DNA of 37,675 nucleotides from positions 1 to 37,675 of the forward strand of contig NZ_AWTT01000017.1 of assembly GCF_000876205.1 (NCBI RefSeq), in the 5' to 3' direction. Source of the DNA: Paucilactobacillus wasatchensis. Its GTDB lineage: Bacteria; Bacillota; Bacilli; Lactobacillales; Lactobacillaceae. The position numbers and the translations under genes were made by a program. This document shows, piece after piece, positions 24,956 through 33,355 of this stretch. The notes below the pieces were generated by a model. It saw only the letters and a program-made list of their open reading frames with translations. It searched no databases and had not been told where the DNA came from. Numbering within the stretch: position 1 is the stretch's first letter; every line of letters begins with the position of its first letter.

Positions 24956-25993
24956 ATGAAAAAAAATAGATTTGTTTATATTGATCTAATAAATATTATT
25001 GCAACTTTTTTTGTTCTTGAATTACATTCGTCGCAAGCTTTTTTTTATGTACAAACTAGTTCGCCGGTTTATTTACAAACAAAGGTTATTCAAGTTGTCT
25101 TCATTCCTGCTGTTTTACTTTTTTTCATGATATCCGGTGCAATGTTACTTGATTATCGGGAACGTCAGACAACTATTATTTTTTTAAAAAAAAGATTTTT
25201 AAGAGTAGTTGTGCCATTGCTTAGCTGGAGTATCATATGGTATATTTTTGATATTTTTTGGTCAGCTAATCCAGGGCCTATGAGGCATCCCAATCCTGGA
25301 ATTGTTGATTTTATTAAGGGACTGCTCTTGAACAATATCAATAATATTTTTTGGTTTTTTTATGTTATTTTAGCCCTTTATATCGTTACACCTATTTTTT
25401 CGGAATTAGCGATTTCAAAAAAATATAACCTTATGTTTTCTGTCGTTTGTGTTTATTTTGTCATTAACTGTGTTTTGATTTATTTTACACAAATATTGAA
25501 AATAAGCATTGATTTATCAAATGTTGCTCAGCCACTTCTTAGCTCCTCGTATCTAGGCTATTTTTTGATGGGGTATTTGATACATAAAAATTATTTTAGT
25601 GATCTACAGGAAAAAATATTTATTGTGTTAGGTGCGCTTGCTTTTGCGGGAGTGCTGACAATTGCGCTGTTTATGCCATCACTTAAGACGACTTCCACAA
25701 CTGGGCTAGCTGTTTTTTTGTATTCAGTTGGATTATTTATTATAATAAAAAGAATTTCAAAAATGATAGTTTTTAACGAAAAAACAATGAAGAAAATCGC
25801 AATGATAGCAAGCACAAATCTGGGTGTTTATTTAATTCATCCTTTTTTCATCAAATTACTTGACAAGATTCTGGATATTAATCAGAATAACTGGTTCCAT
25901 ATTTATCTTTTTCCGTTCATAATTTATTTCATTTGTGTGGTATTCACTCTCGTATGCAAAAAGTTACCAGTGATTAAAAATATTTTTCCATAA
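24956..25993 (+). CDS. Membrane acyltransferase (acyltransferase 3 family)
   Basis: 345-aa protein with about ten membrane helices, starting FVYIDLINIIATFFVLELHSS; the family's catalytic His is the one in LELHSS. Later segments RRVVVPL-type (here FLRVVVPLLSWSIIWYI) and NLGVYLIHPFF are typical of the acyltransferase 3 family. It would O-acetylate a sugar of the polymer or a precursor. ATG 24956 has AGGAGAAT upstream, 11 bp after the preceding gene. It is the last gene of the operon, with the terminator 160 bp on. Confidence 0.85.
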   Translation: MKKNRFVYIDLINIIATFFVLELHSSQAFFYVQTSSPVYLQTKVIQVVFIPAVLLFFMISGAMLLDYRERQTTIIFLKKRFLRVVVPLLSWSIIWYIFDIFWSANPGPMRHPNPGIVDFIKGLLLNNINNIFWFFYVILALYIVTPIFSELAISKKYNLMFSVVCVYFVINCVLIYFTQILKISIDLSNVAQPLLSSSYLGYFLMGYLIHKNYFSDLQEKIFIVLGALAFAGVLTIALFMPSLKTTSTTGLAVFLYSVGLFIIIKRISKMIVFNEKTMKKIAMIASTNLGVYLIHPFFIKLLDKILDINQNNWFHIYLFPFIIYFICVVFTLVCKKLPVIKNIFP

Positions 25994-26155
25994 GTTAAAT
26001 TTGGTTGTATGTAAATTTAGACTAATAGATATTTTTTTCCTGATTTTGGGATTACACACATGTATGATTTATAAGTTAAAATAGATGCTAATCCATTATA
26101 CTTTTGATATGTAAAAATTTAATATATTACGATTATTGTTATGAAAATGTTCAAC

Positions 26156-26210
26156 GAACTGAGTTAGATAATTTGAATGCATTAAAATTATCCAACTCAG
26201 TTCATTTTAT
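26156..26210 (+). terminator. Terminator of the EPS operon
   Basis: A 19-bp stem with one mismatch (GAACTGAGTTAGATAATTT against AAATTATCCAACTCAGTTC), a ten-base loop and a following ATTTTAT. Confidence 0.85.
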
Positions 26211-26310
26211 CTAATTTTTAAAAAGTTTGAATAGATAACTGATGAAGTCTATTAATTGTTGAGAGTTTTGTTTAAGTTAATCTAGAGAAGAAACATAGTT
26301 GAAATATTAT

Positions 26311-26333
26311 TGAAACATAACTGTAACTGTAAT
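26311..26333 (+). promoter_or_regulatory. WalR-like direct repeat upstream of the Apf-like gene
   Basis: TGAAAC, five bases, TGTAAC differs from the WalR consensus TGTWAH-N5-TGTWAH at one base; a third TGTAAT follows immediately. It lies about 100 bases before a putative wall-hydrolase gene, a normal type of WalR target. Assignment is inference. Confidence 0.4.
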
Positions 26334-26426
26334 GTTCTTTTGAGGTGGTACTATTATTTAAGTGAATAAGTTAACTTTTATTTAATTTTTTGAAAGCCAC
26401 ACGGAAGGGATTACAGTTTTAATAAT

Positions 26427-27695
26427 ATGAAAAAAAATATAATTTATAAATCATGTTTAGTTGCTGGTTTTGCTTTGGTTTCTCTCGGACTTGCTTCGAA
26501 CGCTAAGGCTGATCAGTTACAAATTGATAATTCGGTTTCGTCTACATCTGTTAGCACAAGCAGTCAGGCAAACTCGTCCCAGGCAGATATTGTTGCGATC
26601 AGTGGTTCATCAGTTTAAGATTCGAGTGTCAGCAAAGTAAACTCACAAAGTGATACTAGCTTAAATTCAGCTAGTGGAACGGCAATAAGTGCTGCTACTA
26701 GTGAAGATGCAAGTCTCAAGTCTGAAAATGTATCCTCATCAGATTCAGCTAGTGCACAAACTACTGATCTTGGTGATGTAGATGATTCCAAGCTGAACGC
26801 CGCTAAGAGTGCTGCGACTGAAACATATCAGACTACCGGACAGGCACAGGTCATTACTAGATCCAGTGCTAGTGCCAATACCGCAACCGTCGTTAATGGC
26901 TGGAGTACCAATACATCGGGTACTAAGTATTTTTATAAAAATGGTCAAAAGGCAAATGGCTACCTTTACGATGGTTCCCACTGGTATCTTTTTAAAAATG
27001 GATTAAGACAATCTGATGTTCAAAAGTGGGCTGGAACTTACTATTACTTTAATCACTCGACTTATTTGCGAGTTGATAATGCGTATACGAAGTCAAGTTG
27101 GGGTGATTACTATCTGTTTGGAGCAGATGGACGCATTCAAACTGGTGTACAGAAATGGGCAGGTTCTTATTACTATTTTGATAAGAACACTTATCTTAAG
27201 CGAACGAATGCATACCTGAAATCGCAATGGGGAAGTTACTATTTATTTGGTTCGGATGGCAGAATTCTAACCGGATTAAGAAAATGGGCAGGATCTTATT
27301 ACTATTTTGATTCTTATTCTTTTTTAAAGAAAACTAACGTTAAAATAAATGGTAATACCTTTGGCAACAGTGGTGCAATGACAAATGGAATTGTCCGCAC
27401 GTCTACTTCTACTTACTATGTTGATCAACATAATGGCAAAACAGAGAGCTATACGAGCTACGTAACAGGCGCAAACTTTGCAGCTAAAGAATGGATTGCT
27501 TCTCATGAATCTGGTGGTTCTTATACAGCACGAAATGGAGTTTGTTATGGTCGTTACCAATTAAACGCTAATTATTATTTGAATGGTAATTATTCAGTAG
27601 TCAATCAAGAAAAAGCAGCTGATGCATATGTTACAGGGCGTTATGGTTCTTGGGCTAATGCCAAGGCATTTTGGCTAAAACATAACTGGTACTAA
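26427..27695 (+). pseudogene. Apf-like wall protein with wall-binding repeats, early nonsense codon
   Basis: One frame of 423 codons runs from ATG 26427 to TAA 27693-27695 and is interrupted only by TAA at codon 64 (26616-26618). It encodes a signal peptide ending near NAKA|DQ, a Ser-rich linker, then NGW...SGTKYFYKNGQKANGYL, wall-binding repeats like those of the GH25 protein, and a C-terminal Apf-type transglycosylase domain (AKEWIASHESGGSYTARNG with the catalytic Glu, YGRYQLNANYYLNGNYSVVNQ, RYGSWANAKAFWLKHNWY). Apf proteins affect wall turnover and cell shape in lactobacilli. The stop precedes everything but the signal peptide and linker, so the product should be non-functional unless read through. 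The GGAAGGGA ribosome site is unusually far from the ATG, about 17 bases. Confidence 0.88.
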
Positions 27696-27736
27696 AAAAA
27701 GTTCCTTATGAATTTACTTTCGTAGGGAGCTTTTTT
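27694..27736 (+). terminator. Terminator of the Apf-like gene
   Basis: Arms AAAAAAGTTCCT and AGGGAGCTTTTTT pair with one G-U pair and one mismatch, ending in six T. The hairpin starts right after the stop codon. Confidence 0.75.
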
Positions 27737-27842
27737 AGCTTATACTGTGAAGACTGAATCAATTTTGAAAGAAATTTTGCGAATCTGATTATTATTTGTT
27801 TTTACCAAAATCTTTCTACAAGATTATTATTAGGGGTTGGAT

Positions 27843-28976
27843 ATGAAGAAAAAAGATTTTTCTCACTATAGATTACTATTTTGGACACTAGAACTATTAG
27901 CAGTTGCAGCATTAATACTAGTATCAACAAAAATACAGTTTATTTTCAAACCATTTTTTACATTTATTTCAGTAGTATTTGTACCACTAATCATTGCAGG
28001 ATTTTTATTTTACATGTTGAATCCTCTTGTTAAAATGATGACTAAAATGAAAATTGGAAAGTTTCATCTGAACCGTTCTATTTCTAGCTTATTAGTCGTT
28101 CTGATACTAATATTAATTGTTGTGGGAGGAATTGGTGCATTGATTCCGCCAGTAGTAAGTGAAATTGCTCAATTAGTGAAAAGTTTACCTGATGTGGCTA
28201 CAAACATGCAAAGTACTTTGACTAATTTGATCAATCATTCTTTTTTGAAAGATGTAGACCTTACTACATATGTAAAAAAAGTGGACTCCCAATTAGGCAA
28301 GTATGCGCAATTGTTTCTGAAGGAATTATCAAGTAGTATTGGTAACATCATTAGTACAATCACTAATGTAACCATTATTACCATTACCGTTCCAGTGATG
28401 TTGTTTTATATGCTCAAGGATGGCCATCGTTTAGTCCCTAGCATTCAAAGATTTGTTTCTCCTAAGCATGCTGATGAAATTAATGGACTATTAACTCGGA
28501 TGAGTTCTACTTTGTCCTCATACATTTCAGGTCAGGTAATTGAGTGTCTATTTGTCGCAGTGTTTACAACAATTGGGTATTATATAATCGGACAGCCACT
28601 GGCACTTGTGCTGGGTATTGTAGCTGGAATGGCTAATATCATTCCATATATTGGCCCATACATTGGTATTGCACCAGCTTTAATGGTTTCACTGACAATG
28701 GCACCGGAGAAAATCATCTGGGTAATTGTTGTGGTTATTGTAGTTCAACAAGTGGATGGTAATATTATTTATCCCAATATTATCGGCAAATCGTTGAAGA
28801 TTCATCCGTTGACTATAATCGTTTTACTGCTTGCTGCAGGCCATATCGCTGGCATTCCTGGAATGATACTGTGTATACCTTTTTACGCTGTTATTCGGAC
28901 CATGATTCAGTATTTTTGGAGTATCTATCAGCTTAGTCGAGATGAAATAATTGAAGAACCAAAAAAAGAAGCCTAG
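27843..28976 (+). CDS. AI-2E/PerM family membrane protein
   Basis: 377-aa protein of the AI-2E transporter (UPF0118/PerM) family with about eight helices: an N-terminal pair, a soluble middle region (PDVATNMQSTLTNLINHS), then GLLTRMSSTLSSYISGQVIECLFVAVF, GMANIIPYIGPYIGIAPA and the C-terminal QQVDGNIIYPNIIGKSLKIHPLTI signature. Members export small molecules or exchange ions; substrate unknown. TTG 27837 is in frame, but TAGGGG at 27831-27836 suits ATG 27843. The stop codon lies in the loop of its own terminator. Confidence 0.9.
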   Translation: MKKKDFSHYRLLFWTLELLAVAALILVSTKIQFIFKPFFTFISVVFVPLIIAGFLFYMLNPLVKMMTKMKIGKFHLNRSISSLLVVLILILIVVGGIGALIPPVVSEIAQLVKSLPDVATNMQSTLTNLINHSFLKDVDLTTYVKKVDSQLGKYAQLFLKELSSSIGNIISTITNVTIITITVPVMLFYMLKDGHRLVPSIQRFVSPKHADEINGLLTRMSSTLSSYISGQVIECLFVAVFTTIGYYIIGQPLALVLGIVAGMANIIPYIGPYIGIAPALMVSLTMAPEKIIWVIVVVIVVQQVDGNIIYPNIIGKSLKIHPLTIIVLLLAAGHIAGIPGMILCIPFYAVIRTMIQYFWSIYQLSRDEIIEEPKKEA

Positions 28977-28991
28977 TTTGGCTTCTTTTTT
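28962..28991. terminator. Hairpin overlapping the stop of the AI-2E family gene
   Basis: A perfect 12-bp stem AAAAAAGAAGCC/GGCTTCTTTTTT whose six-base loop contains the TAG stop. With A on one side and T on the other it can also terminate the convergent LCP gene. Confidence 0.9.
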
Positions 28992-29016
28992 GATTAAACA
29001 TTTTTAAGCTGGTAGT

Positions 29017-30273
29017 TTATTGGGAAGATGTGACTGTTTCGCCTGAAGTAGCAGTGGCTGAGCTACTACTGTAGCCAGCTGCTCCCGTAGTGGTACCTGT
29101 TCCACTGTAATTTGAAGCAGTAGAACCACTAGTTGTTCCATAACTGGTGGATGGGCTTGAATAGGTGTAGCCACCAGTTGTTGTAGTTGAAGTGCTTGAT
29201 GAAGTACCACTGCCTGCGTCATTATACGAAGATTCATTAGGTAAAACAAAATCAACATTATTATATCCATCGTAATTTGTTTGCATATTATAAAGCTTAG
29301 TTTCTCTATTTGTAACCTTTGTGAACTTGAGCCCCAAAGCATGACGAACTAGTTTAGAAACTCGATTAATTTCTTTAGGAGCAGCAATTTGAAATGATGT
29401 GCCATCAATTGTAGCATCCATACCTTTGAAGTGATACGTCTTAACTGTCTTCATTGCTGCGTGATAATTAGCGTATAGGGTCGCAACTGCATTGATTGGT
29501 ACATTTGTCCGAATACCTTTCTTGGCAGCATCTAAAATGGTGTTAATTGCTGTCACGGAACTTGATGATTTAAGTTCCTTAATCACTGCCTTAATGATCT
29601 GTTGTTGCCGTTTTTGTCGGCCGTAATCGTTGTTAGGATCATCATACCTCATTCGTGAATATTTCAAGGCATTGGTACCGTTCAAATGTTGTTTACCCTT
29701 TTTGAAGGTATGTCCCTCATAGGTAAATTTAAATGGGTTATTAACGGTAACACCACCAACAGCATTGACAACTTTTTCTAGGACTCCCATGTTAACGATC
29801 GCATAGTAATCAATCGGGACATGAAGTAATTCACTCACTGCTTTTTGTGTTTTCTTCGGACCACCAATTGAGTAGGCAGCGTTTATTTTAACGTAATCTG
29901 TCCCTTTGGAGGTCTTCAATTTAACAAGTGTATCACGTGGCACACTGGTCATTGTGATAGTTTTTTTCTTTGGATTCACGGTAATTAATTCCAATGTATC
30001 GGTGTTTCCGCCAGAATTACCTCGACCAATGGCCCCTGTATCAAGTCCCATGAGTAGCACTGACACTGGTTTACCTTCTTTTAATTTCTTACTTACTTTG
30101 CTACTACCACTGCTAAAAACTCCTTCAGCGGCAGAATGAATTTTATAATATTCATATCCACCAGCTGCGACTAAGAGGAGTGCCACAATCGCAACTACCC
30201 ATCTAATCCAATGACGTTTTGGTTTGTTATGATGATTGTTGCGTCTGCTTGCTCGCGTTTCTTGATGATCCAT
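29017..30273 (-). CDS. LytR-CpsA-Psr (LCP) family polymer ligase
   Basis: 418-aa membrane-anchored enzyme that transfers undecaprenyl-linked teichoic acid or capsule to peptidoglycan outside the cell. It has a basic cytoplasmic N-terminus, one helix (about 23-42), then the LCP domain with VSVLLMGLDTGAIGRG, NTDTLELITVNP, MTSVPRDTLV (conserved Arg), INAAYSIGG and YSRMRYDDPNNDYGRQKRQQ. After about residue 345 comes an unusual tail of about 70 residues of Ser, Thr, Gly and Tyr, reminiscent of surface-protein linkers. ATG 30273 has GAGG upstream. The context (tagD and the EPS operon) suits attachment of either polymer. Confidence 0.92.
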   Translation of the reverse strand: MDHQETRASRRNNHHNKPKRHWIRWVVAIVALLLVAAGGYEYYKIHSAAEGVFSSGSSKVSKKLKEGKPVSVLLMGLDTGAIGRGNSGGNTDTLELITVNPKKKTITMTSVPRDTLVKLKTSKGTDYVKINAAYSIGGPKKTQKAVSELLHVPIDYYAIVNMGVLEKVVNAVGGVTVNNPFKFTYEGHTFKKGKQHLNGTNALKYSRMRYDDPNNDYGRQKRQQQIIKAVIKELKSSSSVTAINTILDAAKKGIRTNVPINAVATLYANYHAAMKTVKTYHFKGMDATIDGTSFQIAAPKEINRVSKLVRHALGLKFTKVTNRETKLYNMQTNYDGYNNVDFVLPNESSYNDAGSGTSSSTSTTTTGGYTYSSPSTSYGTTSGSTASNYSGTGTTTGAAGYSSSSATATSGETVTSSQ

Positions 30274-30505
30274 TTTATATGCCTCGTAATTTTAGTTTTA
30301 ACTCTGTCTAAGTTACCAAACTGAACGGTACAAGTCAATTTGACTTAAATAATTTAATAAATATATAAAAGAATGTCATAAAAAAGCCGATAATTAATTG
30401 TAGCACAGTGCAATAAGTAAATTGTGTTTTCTGATGTGTATTAGACGCCATTTGCGGTTAAACGTGTTAAAATCAGTTTCAATCTAATTGAGGGAGTGAT
30501 CATAA

Positions 30506-30901
30506 ATGACAACCGTTATTACGTATGGAACATTTGATTTATTGCATAAGGGGCACATTAGATTGCTCCAACGAGCTGCTTCTTATGGCGATCGGTTAAT
30601 TGTGGGATTATCCACCGATGAGTTTAACGCTCGCAAGGGTAAGCGTGCTTACACTAAATATGCTGACCGCAAGTTCATGCTTGAAGCAATTAAATATGTC
30701 GATCTTGTTATCCCAGAAAATTCTTGGGAACAAAAAGCGACTGATATAAAAAAATACCACGTTGATGCGCTAGTAATGGGCAACGATTGGCAGGGGCAAT
30801 TTGATGATTTGAAGCAACTTACTGATGTAATTTATTTGCCACGAACTGATGGTATTTCAACTACTCAAATTAAAGATGATTTAGAACGCAGTGATCATTA
30901 A
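30506..30901 (+). CDS. tagD: Glycerol-3-phosphate cytidylyltransferase
   Basis: 131-aa cytoplasmic nucleotidyltransferase making CDP-glycerol for poly(glycerol-phosphate) wall teichoic acid. The whole small fold is visible: VITYGTFDLLHKGHIRLL (GTFDxxHxGH), GLSTDEFNARKGKRAY, YADRKFMLEAIKYVD, VMGNDWQGQFD and the C-terminal RTDGISTTQIK. ATG 30506 follows GGGAGTGA. The gene stands alone, convergent with the LysR gene. Confidence 0.95.
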   Translation: MTTVITYGTFDLLHKGHIRLLQRAASYGDRLIVGLSTDEFNARKGKRAYTKYADRKFMLEAIKYVDLVIPENSWEQKATDIKKYHVDALVMGNDWQGQFDDLKQLTDVIYLPRTDGISTTQIKDDLERSDH

Positions 30902-30906
30902 TAGCG

Positions 30907-30940
30907 AGCCATACCTGCAATTAGGGGATGGCTTTTAATT
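30907..30940 (+). terminator. Terminator of tagD
   Basis: Stem AGCCAT...ATGGCT extended by CC/GG pairs, then TTTTAATTTATT. It overlaps the 3' end of the convergent LysR gene. Confidence 0.65.
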
Positions 30941-31807
30941 TATTAATTTTTGAGCAATTTTAAGATAGTTGGGTTTAAAGTAGCTATTTTTTAAGAAAAC
31001 AAAGTTAATTGGGTGGCTAATATCAAAATTTTTTAGTGGTAATTTTACGAGTTGGCGGTGGCTGAGTTGCTCAGTTACTAGCGATTCATACATAAAACTA
31101 ATGCCCATTTTATTTAATAACAGGTGAATAATTGTACTTGGATTAGCCACTTCAACTTGGTTGGTAAAATCATTAATTGTGTAATTCTGTGTTGCCAGCC
31201 AGTTAGCAAAAATATCTCTGGTGCCGGAGCCGAGTTCACGAATTAACAGAGTTTGATTCATTAAATCATCGAGACTAAGTTGGTTATACTTCGCCAACGG
31301 GTTATCAGGGTAGGTGACGCCAACAAAGTTTTCATGCCGGATATTGACTGCATCAAATTCATTTTTATCAAAGTTACCCTCCACAATGCCAAATTGAATT
31401 TTGCCTTGCCGCAATGCTGTTAGTATCTCGTTAGTGTTAGCGATCACAGTTTTAATTTTGGGATTTGTACGTACTAAGTGGCTGATTAAGGTTGGTAGCA
31501 AAAAGATACTCAATGATAAAGTGGCACCAACTTCAATTGTTTGTTTAGCTTGTTTAGTTTTAATTTGTTGTAAAACTCGGTCACTTTCAAAACTGATTTT
31601 ATCAACGTATTGAACCAGCTGGTGGCCCGCAGTGGTTAATTTAATGCGGTTACCGTCTTTTTCAATTAACTTAGTATCTAGTTCTTGTTCAAGGCTGTTA
31701 ATTTGCTGCGATACAGCTGGTTGTGTAATAAACAATCGCTGTGCTGCTTTAGTATATGAAAGGGTAGTGGCCAAGATGCTCAATGTGATGTAGCGTCGGT
31801 CTAGCAT
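30935..31807 (-). CDS. LysR-family transcriptional regulator
   Basis: 290-aa regulator. The N-terminal winged HTH (residues 1-62) includes SYTKAAQRLFITQPAVSQQINSLE-type residues and the linker helix KLIEKDGNRIKLTTAG; a substrate-binding domain (about 88-290) follows. It is divergent from the YeiH-family gene with 109 bp between the start codons, the arrangement known for YeiE/YeiH, so control of that gene is likely. ATG 31807 has GAGGT upstream. The effector is unknown. Confidence 0.9.
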   Translation of the reverse strand: MLDRRYITLSILATTLSYTKAAQRLFITQPAVSQQINSLEQELDTKLIEKDGNRIKLTTAGHQLVQYVDKISFESDRVLQQIKTKQAKQTIEVGATLSLSIFLLPTLISHLVRTNPKIKTVIANTNEILTALRQGKIQFGIVEGNFDKNEFDAVNIRHENFVGVTYPDNPLAKYNQLSLDDLMNQTLLIRELGSGTRDIFANWLATQNYTINDFTNQVEVANPSTIIHLLLNKMGISFMYESLVTEQLSHRQLVKLPLKNFDISHPINFVFLKNSYFKPNYLKIAQKLIN

Positions 31808-31823
31808 TATTTTTTACCTCACT

Positions 31824-31869
31824 ATAAGTAAATTTTATGTAATTCATATAAATACTAATTTTTACTTAT
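31824..31869. promoter_or_regulatory. Candidate LysR operator between the divergent genes
   Basis: Arms ATAAGTAAA (31824-31832) and TTTACTTAT (31861-31869) form a perfect inverted repeat. Between them lies TTATGTAATTCATATAA, a partial palindrome of T-N11-A type. Position midway between the divergent starts fits autoregulation plus target control. Confidence 0.55.
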
Positions 31870-31916
31870 TAAAATCCCATGATACTCTATTTATGGACAT
31901 AAGAGGGGGAATTATA

Positions 31917-32936
31917 ATGGGAATTTTAAAAACTCGTAGTTTTTATACGGCCGGTTTATTAACTTTGATCTGTTCAGTATTGGGTACATTACTGGGCGGG
32001 TTACCATATTTAGCAATTATTGGTGCGTTAGTTATTTCGCTTATTTTAGGCATGTTACTTCAGTTGTACCAACCTGCCATTAAATCAGCTAAACTCGGAA
32101 TTGGATTTATTTCAAACAAATTTTTACGTTTAGGAATTATTCTACTGGGATTTAAATTGAATTTGATCGATTTAGCTCATGCTGGGATTAAAACGATTTT
32201 GTTAGCAATGGTTATTGTCACCTGTACGATTATTTTAACTTATAACATTGCCCGTAAGTTTGGTGTGGATTCACAATTAGCAATTTTAGCTGCTAGTGGA
32301 ACCGGGATATGTGGCGCGGCAGCCGTGATGGGGATCTCCCCCCAAATCAAAGTTGCCCCTGGTAAAGAGGAGCAAAAACGTGAGGACGAGGTTCTTGCAG
32401 TCGCAATTGTGGCGATTCTGGGGACTGTATTTACATTAATCGAGATCGGAATTAAGCCATTATTGCATATGACACCGACGCAGTTTGGTGTAATGACGGG
32501 TGGTTCATTACACGAAATTGCGCATGCAGTTGCGGCTGGTGGTGCCGGCGGTCCGGTTAGCCTAGACACTGCCATTATCACCAAACTGTCACGGGTATTA
32601 ATGTTGGCACCGGCAGCACTGATTATCGGGATTTGGTATCAGCACAAGAATAAACAGGTTGAAAGTATTGGCCGGCAAAAGTTACCAATTCCGTGGTTTA
32701 TGGCTGGATTTATTTTGGCCAGTGTTATTGGAACGTTTATTCCACTGGGCGTTACTGTGTTAGCTTGGTTAGTTAAGTTGGCCTATGTCGTGTTAGGGAT
32801 GGCGATGGCGGCTTTGGGGATGAGCGTTAACTTTAATGTTATTATTCATCGTGGGCGAAATGCTTTACTGGCTGCTAGTTGCGCTTCGGTTGTTTTGCTT
32901 GGGTTTATGATTTTGGTTAGTAAGGGATTGTTTTAA
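31917..32936 (+). CDS. YeiH/UPF0324 family membrane protein
   Basis: 339-aa protein with about ten helices and the family pattern: LGTLLGGLPYLAIIGALVISLILGM near the start, the GIILLGFKLNL segment, SGTGICGAAAVMGISPQIKA-like block (here IKVAPGKEEQ), GGSLHEIAHAVAAGGAGG and the last helices with LGMSVNFN. Members are putative anion or sulfonate/sulfate exporters; the transport role is not proven. An in-frame ATG at 31893 precedes the AGAGGGGGA ribosome site, so ATG 31917 is the start. Divergent LysR gene upstream; repeat array follows the stop. Confidence 0.9.
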   Translation: MGILKTRSFYTAGLLTLICSVLGTLLGGLPYLAIIGALVISLILGMLLQLYQPAIKSAKLGIGFISNKFLRLGIILLGFKLNLIDLAHAGIKTILLAMVIVTCTIILTYNIARKFGVDSQLAILAASGTGICGAAAVMGISPQIKVAPGKEEQKREDEVLAVAIVAILGTVFTLIEIGIKPLLHMTPTQFGVMTGGSLHEIAHAVAAGGAGGPVSLDTAIITKLSRVLMLAPAALIIGIWYQHKNKQVESIGRQKLPIPWFMAGFILASVIGTFIPLGVTVLAWLVKLAYVVLGMAMAALGMSVNFNVIIHRGRNALLAASCASVVLLGFMILVSKGLF

Positions 32937-32959
32937 GTAAAATTTTTCCTATATTTAGA

Positions 32960-33225
32960 TTGAATAAACGTGCAAATGAGGGCAGAGTCCTAGAGCTAAG
33001 ATCACAATTAGCATCAATAAATTCTCAAACCGAATTTATTATCAATTTTATTTCAATTGAATAAACGTGCAAATGAGGGCAGAGTCCTAGAGCTAAGACC
33101 CCAATTGGCATTAATAAATTCTTAAACCGAATTTATTATTAATATTATTTCAATTGAATAAACGTGCAAATGAGGGCAGAGTCCTAGAGCTAAGACCCCA
33201 ATTTGCATCAATAAATTCTCAAACC
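32960..33225 (-). repeat. Upstream array: three tandem copies of the prfC-flanking repeat, 97-bp period
   Basis: Copies begin at 32960, 33057 and 33154, exactly 97 bp apart; the third is cut short where an inverted copy begins. Each carries GAGGGCAGAGTCCTAGAGC, then an internal hairpin (AATAAATTC/GAATTTATT). The copies differ by scattered substitutions. They lie between yeiH and prfC and have no protein-coding frame (97 is not a multiple of three). On the minus strand they read in the same sense as the plus-strand copies downstream of prfC. Confidence 0.9.
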
Positions 33226-33293
33226 GAATTTATTAATGCCAATTGGGGCCTTAGCTTACGGACTCTTAACGCCCTCATTTGCACTCTTTATTA
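33226..33293 (+). repeat. Inverted copy of the repeat just before prfC
   Basis: About 60 bp complementary to the third upstream copy, including CCAATTGGGGCCTTAGC and GCCCTCATTTGCAC, separated from it by only a few bases. Together they would fold into a stem of roughly 55-60 bp with a few bulges, ending about 60 bp before the prfC ATG. Confidence 0.85.
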
Positions 33294-33299
33294 ATAGAC

Positions 33300-33325
33300 T
33301 TTACCCTTCCACTGTATTAATATAG
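33300..33325 (+). promoter_or_regulatory. Likely prfC promoter
   Basis: TTTACC and TATAGT lie between the inverted repeat copy and the prfC ribosome site (GGAAAGGGA). The spacing of about 15 bp is short, so the exact hexamers are uncertain. Confidence 0.35.
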
Positions 33326-33355
33326 TAAGGAATGATTTTGGAAAGGGACGTATAA

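Larger units (their letters stand above)
25994..26426. other. Gene-free stretch between EPS operon and Apf-like gene
   Basis: It holds the EPS terminator (26156-26210) and a WalR-like repeat (26311-26333). No conserved open frame is visible on either strand; the remainder is AT-rich and probably contains the promoter of the next gene. Confidence 0.6.

Noticed and set aside
27066-27695. Separate small wall protein starting at TTG 27066
   Set aside because: It is in the same frame as ATG 26427 with only one stop between, and it starts inside a repeat without signal peptide.
32960-33293. CRISPR-like array
   Set aside because: Units of 97 bp are repeated over their whole length with no unique spacers, only three copies are present, and no cas genes are near.
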